From: Vibrio qingdaonensis
GTDB taxonomy: Bacteria; Pseudomonadota; Gammaproteobacteria; Enterobacterales; Vibrionaceae
Assembly: GCF_026191675.1 (NCBI RefSeq)
Contig: NZ_JAKRRY010000017.1
Span: forward strand, 44,815 to 108,814
Direction of reading: 5' to 3'
Length of the DNA stretch: 64,000 nt
A program made the translations under genes and the position numbers. Under the pieces are notes generated by a model. The model saw only the letters and a list, made by a program, of their open reading frames with translations. It did not search any database and was not told the origin of the DNA. Positions 55,361 through 63,700 of the stretch are shown piece by piece (the first letter of the stretch is position 1; each line of letters starts with the position of its first letter).

Positions 55361-55375
55361 GATACGTATTGTATC
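55361..55375. promoter_or_regulatory. GATAC-N5-GTATC operator, importer side, copy 2
   Basis: GATAC-GTATT-GTATC, ending 9 bases before a possible -35. Confidence 0.75.
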
Positions 55376-55384
55376 GATATGGGA

Positions 55385-55413
55385 TTGACCGGTTACATTT
55401 TGTTCACTACCTT
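55385..55413 (+). promoter_or_regulatory. Possible promoter of the sugar ABC importer
   Basis: TTGACC (55385-55390), 17 bases, TACCTT (55408-55413). The weak -10 is in keeping with an activated promoter. Confidence 0.4.
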
Positions 55414-55421
55414 TTAACACG

Positions 55422-55455
55422 TGAAATATATTTCAACAGTCTGAAAGATAATTCA
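55422..55455. promoter_or_regulatory. TGAA-N6-TTCA palindromes, copies 2 and 3
   Basis: TGAAATATATTTCA at 55422-55435 and TGAAAGATAATTCA at 55442-55455, 20 bases apart (two helical turns). They lie just downstream of the possible importer promoter, where a bound repressor would block it. Confidence 0.6.
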
Positions 55456-55599
55456 CATCATCAAGAACAACGTGTTGTGCTGCTTACTGCTGATAAAAGA
55501 CAAAACATAGCTTGCTAAAGCCAAAGGTGTTTTTCCAAAGCAAAGCAGCAGTTGCTCCTAAGACGACGAGTGAATACCCAATAAAAAATGGAGAAAATT

Positions 55600-56625
55600 A
55601 TGAAGTCAGTGACTTTGAAAAAGATATTTAATAAGGGACTTATTACTACGAGTATTATTGTCGCTTCAAGCCTAGCTGCCACAACACAAGCGAATGAACG
55701 AATCGCATTTTTCGTTTCCGACTTGTCGAATGTTTTTCACCAATCTCAAGCGACGGAAGCCAAACGTTATGCAAAAGAGAAGTATGGTGCAGAAGTGGTC
55801 ATCTTCGATGGTAAAGCCGATTCTGCCGTGATGACGCAAAACGTCGACCAAGTCGCAGCGGGTGCGTTTGATGGCGCCTCTTTACATATTTGGGATGGCG
55901 AAGCCGCAACGCCAGGCGTGGAAGAAGCTCTAGAAGAGAACATCGCAATGACCTCTTTCTTTAGCCCAATTACCGCGACAGGCATTCCAACGGCACGTAG
56001 TGATGAAGCAACGGTGTCGTTTGATATGGGCGCGCAAATGGCAAAAGCGTGGAAACAAGCTAACCCGGATAAGCCTATTGTCATGGTTCAACTCGGTTGG
56101 CCTAACCACACAGAAGTCAGCTCAGGTCGAACAAATCCATTTGCCGAAGGTGTGTTATCGGTGGATCCTACCGCGAAAAACTTAGGGGCTCTAGATGCCA
56201 GTGGCGGTCAAGAAGCGGCCAAACAAATCGTAGTTGACCTTCTAACTCAACAACCAGAAGTTAACCTCATTTACTCCGAAGCGTCTAACTTAACAGTAGG
56301 CACAATGGCTGGCTTATCACAACTCGGTCGCGGTAAGTTTAAAGATGGTAAGCCGGTTACTGAGATTGTGGCGAGTGTGGATTTTGACTCGGTTGAGTTT
56401 GGTCAAATCTACGACCCAGAATCGAGCCTAAAAGTGTCTATGGGGCTACCACCCATTGAAACCGCTCGCGGTCGTATCGACTTGGTGATGGACGTCATCA
56501 ATAAGAAAGTTAAACCCACTCAAGCTGAAGCGCAAGAGTTCTTCTACAAGGCGTATACCATCTCATATTGGTCAATGCCAAAACCTGATGCAGAACAATG
56601 GCTTGATGCTCAATTTAGCAACTAA
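55600..56625 (+). CDS. Sugar ABC transporter periplasmic binding protein
   Basis: 341 aa. Signal peptide ending near AATTQA-NE, then a type I periplasmic-binding fold of the ribose/AI-2 group (RIAFFVSDLSNVFHQSQATEAKRYAKEKYGAEVVIFDGKADSAVMTQNVDQ split across the first lobe; PIVMVQLGWPNH; VASVDFDSVEFGQ). I chose the ATG at 55600 because GGAG lies 6 bases upstream; an earlier ATG at 55588 would include that site. First gene of the importer operon. Ligand unknown, presumably the sugar or polyol used by the divergent catabolic genes. Confidence 0.92.
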   Translation: MKSVTLKKIFNKGLITTSIIVASSLAATTQANERIAFFVSDLSNVFHQSQATEAKRYAKEKYGAEVVIFDGKADSAVMTQNVDQVAAGAFDGASLHIWDGEAATPGVEEALEENIAMTSFFSPITATGIPTARSDEATVSFDMGAQMAKAWKQANPDKPIVMVQLGWPNHTEVSSGRTNPFAEGVLSVDPTAKNLGALDASGGQEAAKQIVVDLLTQQPEVNLIYSEASNLTVGTMAGLSQLGRGKFKDGKPVTEIVASVDFDSVEFGQIYDPESSLKVSMGLPPIETARGRIDLVMDVINKKVKPTQAEAQEFFYKAYTISYWSMPKPDAEQWLDAQFSN

Positions 56626-56632
56626 ACTTCAC

Positions 56633-56670
56633 CCAAGGTCGGTCGTAGAACGGTCGGCCTTGGTTCTTTT
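56633..56670 (+). terminator. Hairpin after the binding-protein gene (likely partial terminator or mRNA stabiliser)
   Basis: Stem CCAAGGTCGGTCGT/ACGGTCGGCCTTGG with three G-U pairs and loop AGA, then TTCTTTTC. Such hairpins commonly raise binding-protein yield over the downstream transporter genes. Confidence 0.7.
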
Positions 56671-56768
56671 CATATATTCAAAATCTCAGTGTTAAGGAAA
56701 GACCGACTTCATCTGCCTTGTCTTTAAGCAAGCAGTAAGAACGGGAAGCAACTGAAGGAGAGATCATC

Positions 56769-58277
56769 TTGAATAGTCACAATTCAACACCCGCTCTGTC
56801 TATTGAAGGGCTTATTAAAGACTACCCCGGTGTGAGGGCGGTGAATGACGTTAGCTTTTCCATTGAGCGAAGTACCGTTCATTGTTTAATTGGCGAAAAT
56901 GGTGCCGGTAAATCAACGTTAGTCAAAATGATAACAGGTGCCATACAACCCACTCAGGGTACGATGAAAGTCAATGGCCGAGATTACAAGCCAACGGGTA
57001 CTCAATCTGCACGTGAATCTGGCATTGCGACCCTATTTCAAGAGCTGCATGTGGTAGACGAACTAACGGTGCTTGAGAATCTAACGTTAGGCATGGAACA
57101 AAGTCGATTTGGTTTCCTCATTAAATCCGATCTTGAGCACCGAGTCATCGATACACTTGCCACTATCGAACCTTCCATTGATCCCTACGCGCGCGTATCA
57201 ACCTTGGGTGTGGCGCAAAAACAGATCATCGAAATCGCACGCGCCGCGTCATCGGGTGCCAACGTTATTATTATGGATGAGCCCACCGCTGCTCTTTCTG
57301 AAAGAGAAGTCGAAAGGCTATTTACTGTTATTCGACGCCTGCAAGAGCAAAGCGTGACAGTGATTTACATTTCTCACAAACTCGATGAGATTCTCGCCTT
57401 GGGTGATCAAGTAACGGTGATGCGCGATGGCAAACACATCGCGACAAAGCCGATGCCTGAAGTCAAAGGACGAGCCGAGCTGATTGATATGATGATCGGT
57501 CGTAGCATCATGCATGATTACTCTCCTCGTGACGCCATTACCAATGACGTATTTTTAGCGGCGCAACGCCTCAATAATCATCGACTGAAAAATGTGTCGT
57601 TTGATATTAAAAAAGGGGAAATCGTCGGATTTTATGGGCTAGTTGGCGCTGGCAAAACAGAAATTGCCCGCGCAATTTTTGGTGCCGATAAAGTATCTGG
57701 CACCATTCGTCTCAACGGAAAAGACGTCGGCAACTCACCAAAAGAAGCCATTGCTGCAGGTATTGCGTTAGTACCCGAAGAACGCCGAACGCAAGGTCTA
57801 TTCACCAACTTAACCATTCGCGAAAATATTCCGGTGATGAACTTACCGCGAATGTCCGATTTTGGCGTATTTAGAGAAAACGATGAGCTCAACGCCGCCA
57901 TGGACTATGTTGAGAAGCTGTCTATCGCGACCAGCTCTATCGAAAAACATACTGAAAAACTGTCCGGCGGCAACCAACAAAAAGTCGTGATCGCCAAATG
58001 TCTTTTTTCTCAAGCCAAGTTACTACTGCTCGACGAGCCTACACGCGGTGTTGACGTTGGTGCCAAGAAAGAAATTTATGATTTAGTCAAAAACTTAGCC
58101 GACGAAGGCAATTCGGTCGCAGTATTTTCCACAGAGCTTGAAGAGATCCTTGGCGTGTGTGACCGGATTTTCTTGCTCTACGATGGCGCGCTGGTTTCAG
58201 AGATTCAAAACGGACCCAATGTAGACACAAACTATATTTTGAATGCCGCCACGGGTGGCCTTGAGGAGGCAGTATAA
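56769..58277 (+). CDS. Sugar ABC transporter ATPase with two nucleotide-binding domains (RbsA-like)
   Basis: 502 aa. First NBD: Walker A GENGAGKS, signature replaced by STLGVAQKQ, Walker B IIMDEPTAALS. Second NBD: variant Walker A GLVGAGKTE, signature LSGGNQQK, Walker B LLLDEPTRGVDVGAKKEI. This two-domain layout is that of the RbsA/XylG/AraG group. The start is a TTG with AAGGAGA 8 bases upstream; no ATG or GTG is close by in frame. The stop overlaps the first permease start (TAATG). Confidence 0.95.
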   Translation: MNSHNSTPALSIEGLIKDYPGVRAVNDVSFSIERSTVHCLIGENGAGKSTLVKMITGAIQPTQGTMKVNGRDYKPTGTQSARESGIATLFQELHVVDELTVLENLTLGMEQSRFGFLIKSDLEHRVIDTLATIEPSIDPYARVSTLGVAQKQIIEIARAASSGANVIIMDEPTAALSEREVERLFTVIRRLQEQSVTVIYISHKLDEILALGDQVTVMRDGKHIATKPMPEVKGRAELIDMMIGRSIMHDYSPRDAITNDVFLAAQRLNNHRLKNVSFDIKKGEIVGFYGLVGAGKTEIARAIFGADKVSGTIRLNGKDVGNSPKEAIAAGIALVPEERRTQGLFTNLTIRENIPVMNLPRMSDFGVFRENDELNAAMDYVEKLSIATSSIEKHTEKLSGGNQQKVVIAKCLFSQAKLLLLDEPTRGVDVGAKKEIYDLVKNLADEGNSVAVFSTELEEILGVCDRIFLLYDGALVSEIQNGPNVDTNYILNAATGGLEEAV

Positions 58278-59302
58278 TGAACACGTCGGTTAAGCGTAAT
58301 CCCTCTCCCGTCGAATATCGACGGACAAGCGACCAAATGTACATTACCTTACTGGTTGCCTTTGTCGCTATCGGACTCTTTTTAGTGGCCTCTGCTTTTG
58401 TACCTAACTTCTTCCAAGTTCAAAACATGTTGAATTTAATCACCAATAACTGGGCGGTCATATCGCTTGGGGTTGGCGTTTCTTTCTTGCTTGTTTCGGG
58501 CAACTTTGACCTCTCCGTTGGCGGTATTGTGGCACTTTCAGGGGTACTATCGGTTTGGTTTGCACAAGCCATTGGTGGCGGCTCTGCGCTATCAACCGGG
58601 CTTGGCTTACCCTATTGGATGGCCATTGTCGGGGCACTGCTAGGGGCACTCGCCATCGGCGGACTCAATGCGCTGTTTGTGGTGAAGTTCCGCATCCCGT
58701 CAATCATTGTCACCTTAGGCACAATGATGGTCGCACGCGGTATCGCACAAGTCATCACCCAAGGCTCGCAACGTAATACTAACCTTCCTGAAGAATTTGG
58801 TGTGCTGGGCAATCTAAAAGTGTTCGATACCTCTATGCAGTTCCCTGTGTTATTCATGTTAATACTCTTCTTCGTCGCAATCTTTATTGAGCGCAAGACC
58901 GTCTTTGGTCGCATCACCTACTGGATTGGCGCCAACCCAGAAGCGGCAAAGCTGTCTGGCATCGATAACGCTAAACACATCACTTACTTGTATCTGTTTA
59001 GCGCGTTGATCGCAGGCATTGTAGGCGTTTTATTGTCTTCAGAATTCAAATCTGGCTTTTCTAATCGAGGGCTTTTAATGGAATTTGATGCATTAGTGAT
59101 TGCACTACTTGGCGGAATAGCGATAGCAGGTGGATTCGGCTCGGTTATTGGCATGTTCTTCGGCGCTATTATTTTAGCCGTGGTGACCTCGGCAGCGACC
59201 GGGTTAACACTCTCGCCAGATTGGCAATTCATTCTTAAAGCGGTCGCGGTATTTCTAGCGATCACCGCGCAAACATGGGCGCTGTCCCTCAGAAATAAAT
59301 AA
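58277..59302 (+). CDS. Sugar ABC transporter permease (first)
   Basis: 341 aa RbsC-type permease. LLVSGNFDLSVGGIVALSGVLSVW and GGLNALFVVKFRIPSIIVTLGTMMVARG are the BPD_transp_2 signatures; GANPEAAKLSGI is the ATPase-coupling loop. Start coupled to the ATPase stop. Confidence 0.95.
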   Translation: MNTSVKRNPSPVEYRRTSDQMYITLLVAFVAIGLFLVASAFVPNFFQVQNMLNLITNNWAVISLGVGVSFLLVSGNFDLSVGGIVALSGVLSVWFAQAIGGGSALSTGLGLPYWMAIVGALLGALAIGGLNALFVVKFRIPSIIVTLGTMMVARGIAQVITQGSQRNTNLPEEFGVLGNLKVFDTSMQFPVLFMLILFFVAIFIERKTVFGRITYWIGANPEAAKLSGIDNAKHITYLYLFSALIAGIVGVLLSSEFKSGFSNRGLLMEFDALVIALLGGIAIAGGFGSVIGMFFGAIILAVVTSAATGLTLSPDWQFILKAVAVFLAITAQTWALSLRNK

Positions 59303-59316
59303 GGAAGGTGAGGGTT

Positions 59317-60351
59317 ATGTCTGATTCAACTAAATCACTGAGTATGGCGCCCACGTTTAGTGGACAACTGGTTAAATTTATTGCCAATTACTATATCTAT
59401 TTTGTACTGGCGGCGATCGTTATTTTCTTAAGTAGCATCAACCTAGAACAATATGCGTTGTTTGAACGTGGCAACTTTCTCTATAAGAAAAATGTCATCA
59501 ATATTCTGCGTGTGTCTGCGCCCATTTTAGTCTTGGCTGGCGCATTTACGTTACTTATGGTCTCGGGTTATATCGATTTATCGGTTGGCAGCACCATGGG
59601 CCTCACTGCGGTTATCTACGCGCTACTGGCCATTAATGGCGTGCCTTTTTGGGCGGCATTTTCCATTACTGTTTTTTGTGGCGTATTACTGGGGGCATTT
59701 AATGGCTTATTGGTGGTGAAGTTTAATATCACACCGGTGATTGCCACACTGATTACGCTCAGTTTGTACAAAGGCATAGCGTTACTGTTAGTACAAGATG
59801 GGGTGTCCGCCATCAAATCAATAGGCGACTTAAAAATGCCAGCATGGTTCAACGACTATGGTCGTGATGCTGTATTACTTGGTCTGCCGATGGCATTTTG
59901 GGTTGCCGTGGGCGTCACCGCGTTATTAATCATCCTGCAAAACCGCTCATTACTTGGCAAGTACGCGGCGGCAACAGGTGGTAACCCAACCGCGGCTAAG
60001 CTTTCTGGCATTAAAACCGGGCTTGTGGTGTTTAGCTTATACGCCATAGTAGGGGCAACGGCCGCACTTGCTGGGATTGCACGTTCTAGTTTCATGTCTT
60101 TAGGTGATCCACTGTCTGGCGATGGCATGGAGCTGACGGCCATTTTGGTGGTTCTCATTGGTGGCACCGCTTTTAGTGGCGGCGAAGGAAAGGTATTACG
60201 TTCGTTTGTAGGCGCGCTGATCATCATGACGCTGACTGTCGGTATGCTAACGCTGGTACCTGCCTATTACCAAACACTCGTTATTGGTGGCGCTTTGCTT
60301 GCGGCGGCGGCCTCTAACCATTTGGTGAGCCGCAAGCGAAACGAAGCCTAA
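59317..60351 (+). CDS. Sugar ABC transporter permease (second)
   Basis: 344 aa RbsC-type permease, paralogue of the first (LLMVSGYIDLSVGSTMGLTAVIYALL; GAFNGLLVVKFNITPVIATLITLSLYKG; GGNPTAAKLSGI). The two presumably form a heterodimer. ATG at 59317 preferred over the in-frame GTG at 59308, whose ribosome site would be too close. Confidence 0.94.
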   Translation: MSDSTKSLSMAPTFSGQLVKFIANYYIYFVLAAIVIFLSSINLEQYALFERGNFLYKKNVINILRVSAPILVLAGAFTLLMVSGYIDLSVGSTMGLTAVIYALLAINGVPFWAAFSITVFCGVLLGAFNGLLVVKFNITPVIATLITLSLYKGIALLLVQDGVSAIKSIGDLKMPAWFNDYGRDAVLLGLPMAFWVAVGVTALLIILQNRSLLGKYAAATGGNPTAAKLSGIKTGLVVFSLYAIVGATAALAGIARSSFMSLGDPLSGDGMELTAILVVLIGGTAFSGGEGKVLRSFVGALIIMTLTVGMLTLVPAYYQTLVIGGALLAAAASNHLVSRKRNEA

Positions 60352-60432
60352 CCAGACTATCGCCCCATGATATGTAAGCGCGAAGATAAATATCATGGCT
60401 ATGTCTTCACTGTTATCAAGCGAGCTAAAAAC

Positions 60433-60469
60433 AAAAAAGGTTAGCCTATCAATAGGCTAACCTTTTTTT
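60433..60469 (+). terminator. Terminator of the sugar importer operon
   Basis: Stem AGGTTAGCCTA/TAGGCTAACCT, loop TCAA, A-tract before and seven T after. Confidence 0.92.
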
Positions 60470-60580
60470 CTATACCCTGTCTAACTCTATGTACTTATCA
60501 TATTTTTATCAAAATATGGCTCATGATATATCAGCTCACTATGACCAGTAGCGACACCATTAACCATGAGATTCCGTTGG

Positions 60581-61591
60581 CTAGTCCTCTCTCACCAACG
60601 CAGCGTGGCTGCAACGCATACCACCACCAGTCGCGTGGTTGGTTTCCGTCATATCCGAGTAAAGGACTTCAATACCTTTGGCTTCTAACTGCTTACCAAT
60701 ATGGGCAAACTCTGGTGACATCGCGTAAACACCTTCGCCAAGCGGCAAACCATTACAGGCATCTATGCGTGCTTCTTCTAACGTGCAGTCCACGATATCC
60801 CAATCTTTAATCAGTTCCGGTAGACCATTTGGAAAAGCATCACGACACACCAACGCTAACCCTTCTCTAGGTAAAGAGAGACAGCAATCTAAGTGCATCA
60901 CTTCCGGGCTGTATTCAACAAAATGTACCGTCCACCCTTCTGAACTCAATAGATCAGCCGCCCATTGCAGCCCTAGCATATTCGAATCGACACCATTATA
61001 ACCAAGCAACACGTTGTTGTTCCCCATGACAAACACATCACCACCTGTCAAAAATGGGCCTTTGCCACCTTCTACGCAATGGGTGTCCGTTTGAGGGGTT
61101 GGTATGGTTACCCATTTGGCGTCAGTGCCGCTAATACGCTCGTTAAGAATATGACGATAAGTAAACACATCTTTATGGCGCATAGGAAAACGATTAGCCC
61201 CTTCTATCACCACCTTGCCGACAACAGAGAGAGGGTCTTTGACAAACAGCGCCCCAACACCGGGCTCTTTATATTGTAATTCTTCTGCTGTTAGTAGCCT
61301 TGGTCGATGCACCTTAATACCGCGACCTTCAAGCAGATTAACCCAGTCTTCGACTTCTTTTAGAATTTTCTTAAAGCGCACGGGATCGGCTTCGGCGTAC
61401 GGCTTTCCTGCGTTAGCCAGAATCTTATCGCGATCTGGCTTATTGAATATCCCCATACGGGCAGCCAACGCTTTACTAATTGTCGGGTATGCGAGCTGAT
61501 CAACCCGACCAATGATCACTTCCTTGAGCACGCCCCACTCAGAGCCAACCCAAATATCGGTTGCCGTTGTTTCGTTAAGTTTATTTTGCAT
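60581..61591 (-). CDS. Amidinotransferase-superfamily protein (GATM-like)
   Basis: 336 aa. The amidinotransferase beta/alpha propeller with catalytic residues placed as in glycine amidinotransferase: FVKDPL, GGDVF (Asp185), EVMHLDCC (His233) and the C-terminal nucleophile Cys327 in GGGMRCSHAAL. Known members move an amidino group from arginine to an amine, or hydrolyse guanidines. The exact acceptor is unknown. ATG at 61591 chosen for AAGG 8 bases upstream; an in-frame GTG lies three codons earlier. Same strand as the aldehyde dehydrogenase gene upstream but separated by a terminator. Confidence 0.88.
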   Translation of the reverse strand: MQNKLNETTATDIWVGSEWGVLKEVIIGRVDQLAYPTISKALAARMGIFNKPDRDKILANAGKPYAEADPVRFKKILKEVEDWVNLLEGRGIKVHRPRLLTAEELQYKEPGVGALFVKDPLSVVGKVVIEGANRFPMRHKDVFTYRHILNERISGTDAKWVTIPTPQTDTHCVEGGKGPFLTGGDVFVMGNNNVLLGYNGVDSNMLGLQWAADLLSSEGWTVHFVEYSPEVMHLDCCLSLPREGLALVCRDAFPNGLPELIKDWDIVDCTLEEARIDACNGLPLGEGVYAMSPEFAHIGKQLEAKGIEVLYSDMTETNHATGGGMRCSHAALVRED

Positions 61592-61724
61592 GATATTCAC
61601 CTTATTGCCTTATGCATTGCTATCTAAGGTCAGCATGTCATCACTGTTGGATACGGCATAATCAGACTCTGATATGACAGCCTCTGCGCAGATTGCTCTT
61701 CCAAACAGACCACTTTTAGGCACA

Positions 61725-61752
61725 AAAAAAGACGCCAAAAGGCGTCTTTTTT
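61725..61752. terminator. Bidirectional terminator after the aldehyde dehydrogenase gene
   Basis: Perfect stem AAAAAAGACGCC/GGCGTCTTTTTT, loop AAAA. Confidence 0.92.
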
Positions 61753-61771
61753 AAAACGGTAAATCGAACCA

Positions 61772-63148
61772 TTAAACGATACGTAGACCGCCTTGAGCGA
61801 TAGCAAAACGACGAGCACGCGTGTAAGACAGCGCATTGGTGATGCCTTCACCTGTTGGGCCTGCTATCGTGAACGTTGACGTGCCTTCTGCGTTGTAACC
61901 CACACCAGAGAGTGTTGGGCCATTGTGCGCAAAGATAGTGGTGTTAACCGCGCGACCAAACTTAGTCACGTTGTCAATGTTACCTGAGTAGATGCAAGAA
62001 GAATGCTTGTTACCACGCTCTGCAGCGACAGCGCGCTCAACCGCTTCATCGATATCTTTACAGATAACCACTGGCAGTACTGGCATCATTTGCTCAACGT
62101 GTACAAGTGGGTGATCATTCTCAACAAGCATAACCGCAAGACGAGTATCCGATTCAACACCAATAGACTTCAGGATGTCGCCAGCGTCTTGACCAACATG
62201 CTGCTTCACCGGGTGCCACACGCGTGCAATTTCATGTGCAGTACAAGGTTTAGCGCCTTCAAATTCATCAAGCGTTAGAATTTGCTCGGTTAGCTTCTCT
62301 GCTTCTTCTGCTGATAGAACGTAAGCGCCAACTTCTTCTAGCTTGTCTAAGAATGCATCCGCCACAGACTCTTCAACAAAGACTTCTTTCTCACCGATAC
62401 ACAATAAGTTGTTATCAAACGATGCGCCACCGTATACGCCAGCAGCAGCAAGGTCTAGGTTAGCAGAAGCGTCGACGATGACAGGTGGGTTACCTGCGCC
62501 AGCGCCAATACCTTTCTTACCAGACTGTAGAATCGCCTTAACAAGACCCGGACCACCCGTGCCAACCAACATGTTGATAAGCGGTGATTTAGCGATTTCG
62601 TTTAGTGTTTCTAGCGTTGGCTCTTTCACCATAGTGATAAGGTTTTCTGGGCCGCCCGCTTCAACGATCGCCGTGTTTAGCATGTCAATCATGACCGCAG
62701 ACACCACTTTAGAAGAAGGGTGAACGTTAAACGTCACTGCGTTACCACCCGCTAACATAGAGATAGCGTTATTCACAATGGTTTCTGTTGGGTTAGTCAC
62801 TGGCGTTACTGCGCCAATCACACCGTATGGTGCGCGCTCACCCAAAGAGATGCCGTTGTCGCCCGACCATACTTCTGTATCTAAAATTTCAGTACCAGGC
62901 GTTTTCATCGCCGTTAGGTGATGCTTAGCGATTTTGTCTTCAACGCGGCCTAATTTCGTCTCTTCACGTACCATCTTCGCGAAGTCTTCTGCACGCGCTA
63001 ACACTGCGCCACGAATAGCAACAATAATGGCTTCGCGATCTTCTTTAGTAGAGTTCACATAAAACTCTTGTTGAGCTTTGTGGGTTGCTTCAATCGCAGC
63101 GTCCACTGTCGCGAATACACCTTTAGCGTTATTGATATCAAAAGACAT
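61772..63148 (-). CDS. CoA-acylating aldehyde dehydrogenase (EutE/PduP type)
   Basis: 458 aa. Aligns by eye along its length with E. coli EutE: GVFATVDAAIEATHKAQQEF, GRVEDKIAKHHL, TPVTNPTETIVNNAISM, GAGNPPVIVDASANLDLAA, nucleophile Cys250 in ASFDNNLLCIGEKE, and the ending RARRFAIAQGGLRIV. EutE/PduP turn acetaldehyde or propionaldehyde into the acyl-CoA. The N-terminal microcompartment-targeting helix is missing (the protein starts directly at the GVFA block), and no shell genes are nearby, so it should be cytosolic. Confidence 0.92.
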   Translation of the reverse strand: MSFDINNAKGVFATVDAAIEATHKAQQEFYVNSTKEDREAIIVAIRGAVLARAEDFAKMVREETKLGRVEDKIAKHHLTAMKTPGTEILDTEVWSGDNGISLGERAPYGVIGAVTPVTNPTETIVNNAISMLAGGNAVTFNVHPSSKVVSAVMIDMLNTAIVEAGGPENLITMVKEPTLETLNEIAKSPLINMLVGTGGPGLVKAILQSGKKGIGAGAGNPPVIVDASANLDLAAAGVYGGASFDNNLLCIGEKEVFVEESVADAFLDKLEEVGAYVLSAEEAEKLTEQILTLDEFEGAKPCTAHEIARVWHPVKQHVGQDAGDILKSIGVESDTRLAVMLVENDHPLVHVEQMMPVLPVVICKDIDEAVERAVAAERGNKHSSCIYSGNIDNVTKFGRAVNTTIFAHNGPTLSGVGYNAEGTSTFTIAGPTGEGITNALSYTRARRFAIAQGGLRIV

Positions 63149-63700
63149 GATGATGACCTCGTAAAATTGGGTACTTCGAAGAGCCAGAAATAGTTTTATC
63201 TCTCTTCAACTTATTCGCTGAGATTTTATTTAGTCGGACTCGGCCTACAGGGGAAAGCGTCGTCGGACTCACAGCGTCTTCTCAAACGGCTATAATCTAA
63301 CCTGATTATTCACCAGAACACTGTCACTGGGCGTCAGCTTATTTGACCAAGAACCCGAACTTTATCAAGCATGTTACTTGACTCCCCCCTTCGCAAATTC
63401 AATGTGTATCTAAAGATCAGCACCTTACCTCACTGACCTGCCCGGTAGCGTCTATTTGAAGGGCGATGTAAGTTACGTAAATAACCCTAGCGCTTTGCTG
63501 TCACCTAGGGTGCCGCTACTCAATCATTTTGGTGTCCAGAACAATAAAACAGCGATTATTCATAGCGTTAACACCAAGCGTAAGATTAATTGACCCTGAG
63601 TGACGTGTTGAGTTTTTAGCCGCCAGATAAACTAGTGGTCATCAAGCAATGCTTACAAACAGCATGCCTACCAATTGAAACGATCTCGTGAGGAACGAAT
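63149..63700. other. 552-base divergent control region
   Basis: Between the EutE-like gene and the decarboxylase gene. Contains a direct repeat GTCGGACTC at 63233-63241 and 63262-63270, each followed by an AGCGTC, within the likely leader of the EutE-like gene. ACCCTAG/CTAGGGT arms lie around 63484-63511. I recognise no riboswitch class and no ORF. Confidence 0.55.

Noticed and set aside
55422..55455. Reading the TGAA-N6-TTCA copies as MetR sites
   Set aside because: MetR boxes have a five-base spacer, as at 30470; these have six and lie far from methionine genes.
63149..63700. Cobalamin, glycine or guanidine riboswitch before the EutE-like gene
   Set aside because: I looked for the conserved boxes of these classes on both strands and found none; the repeats present match no class I know.
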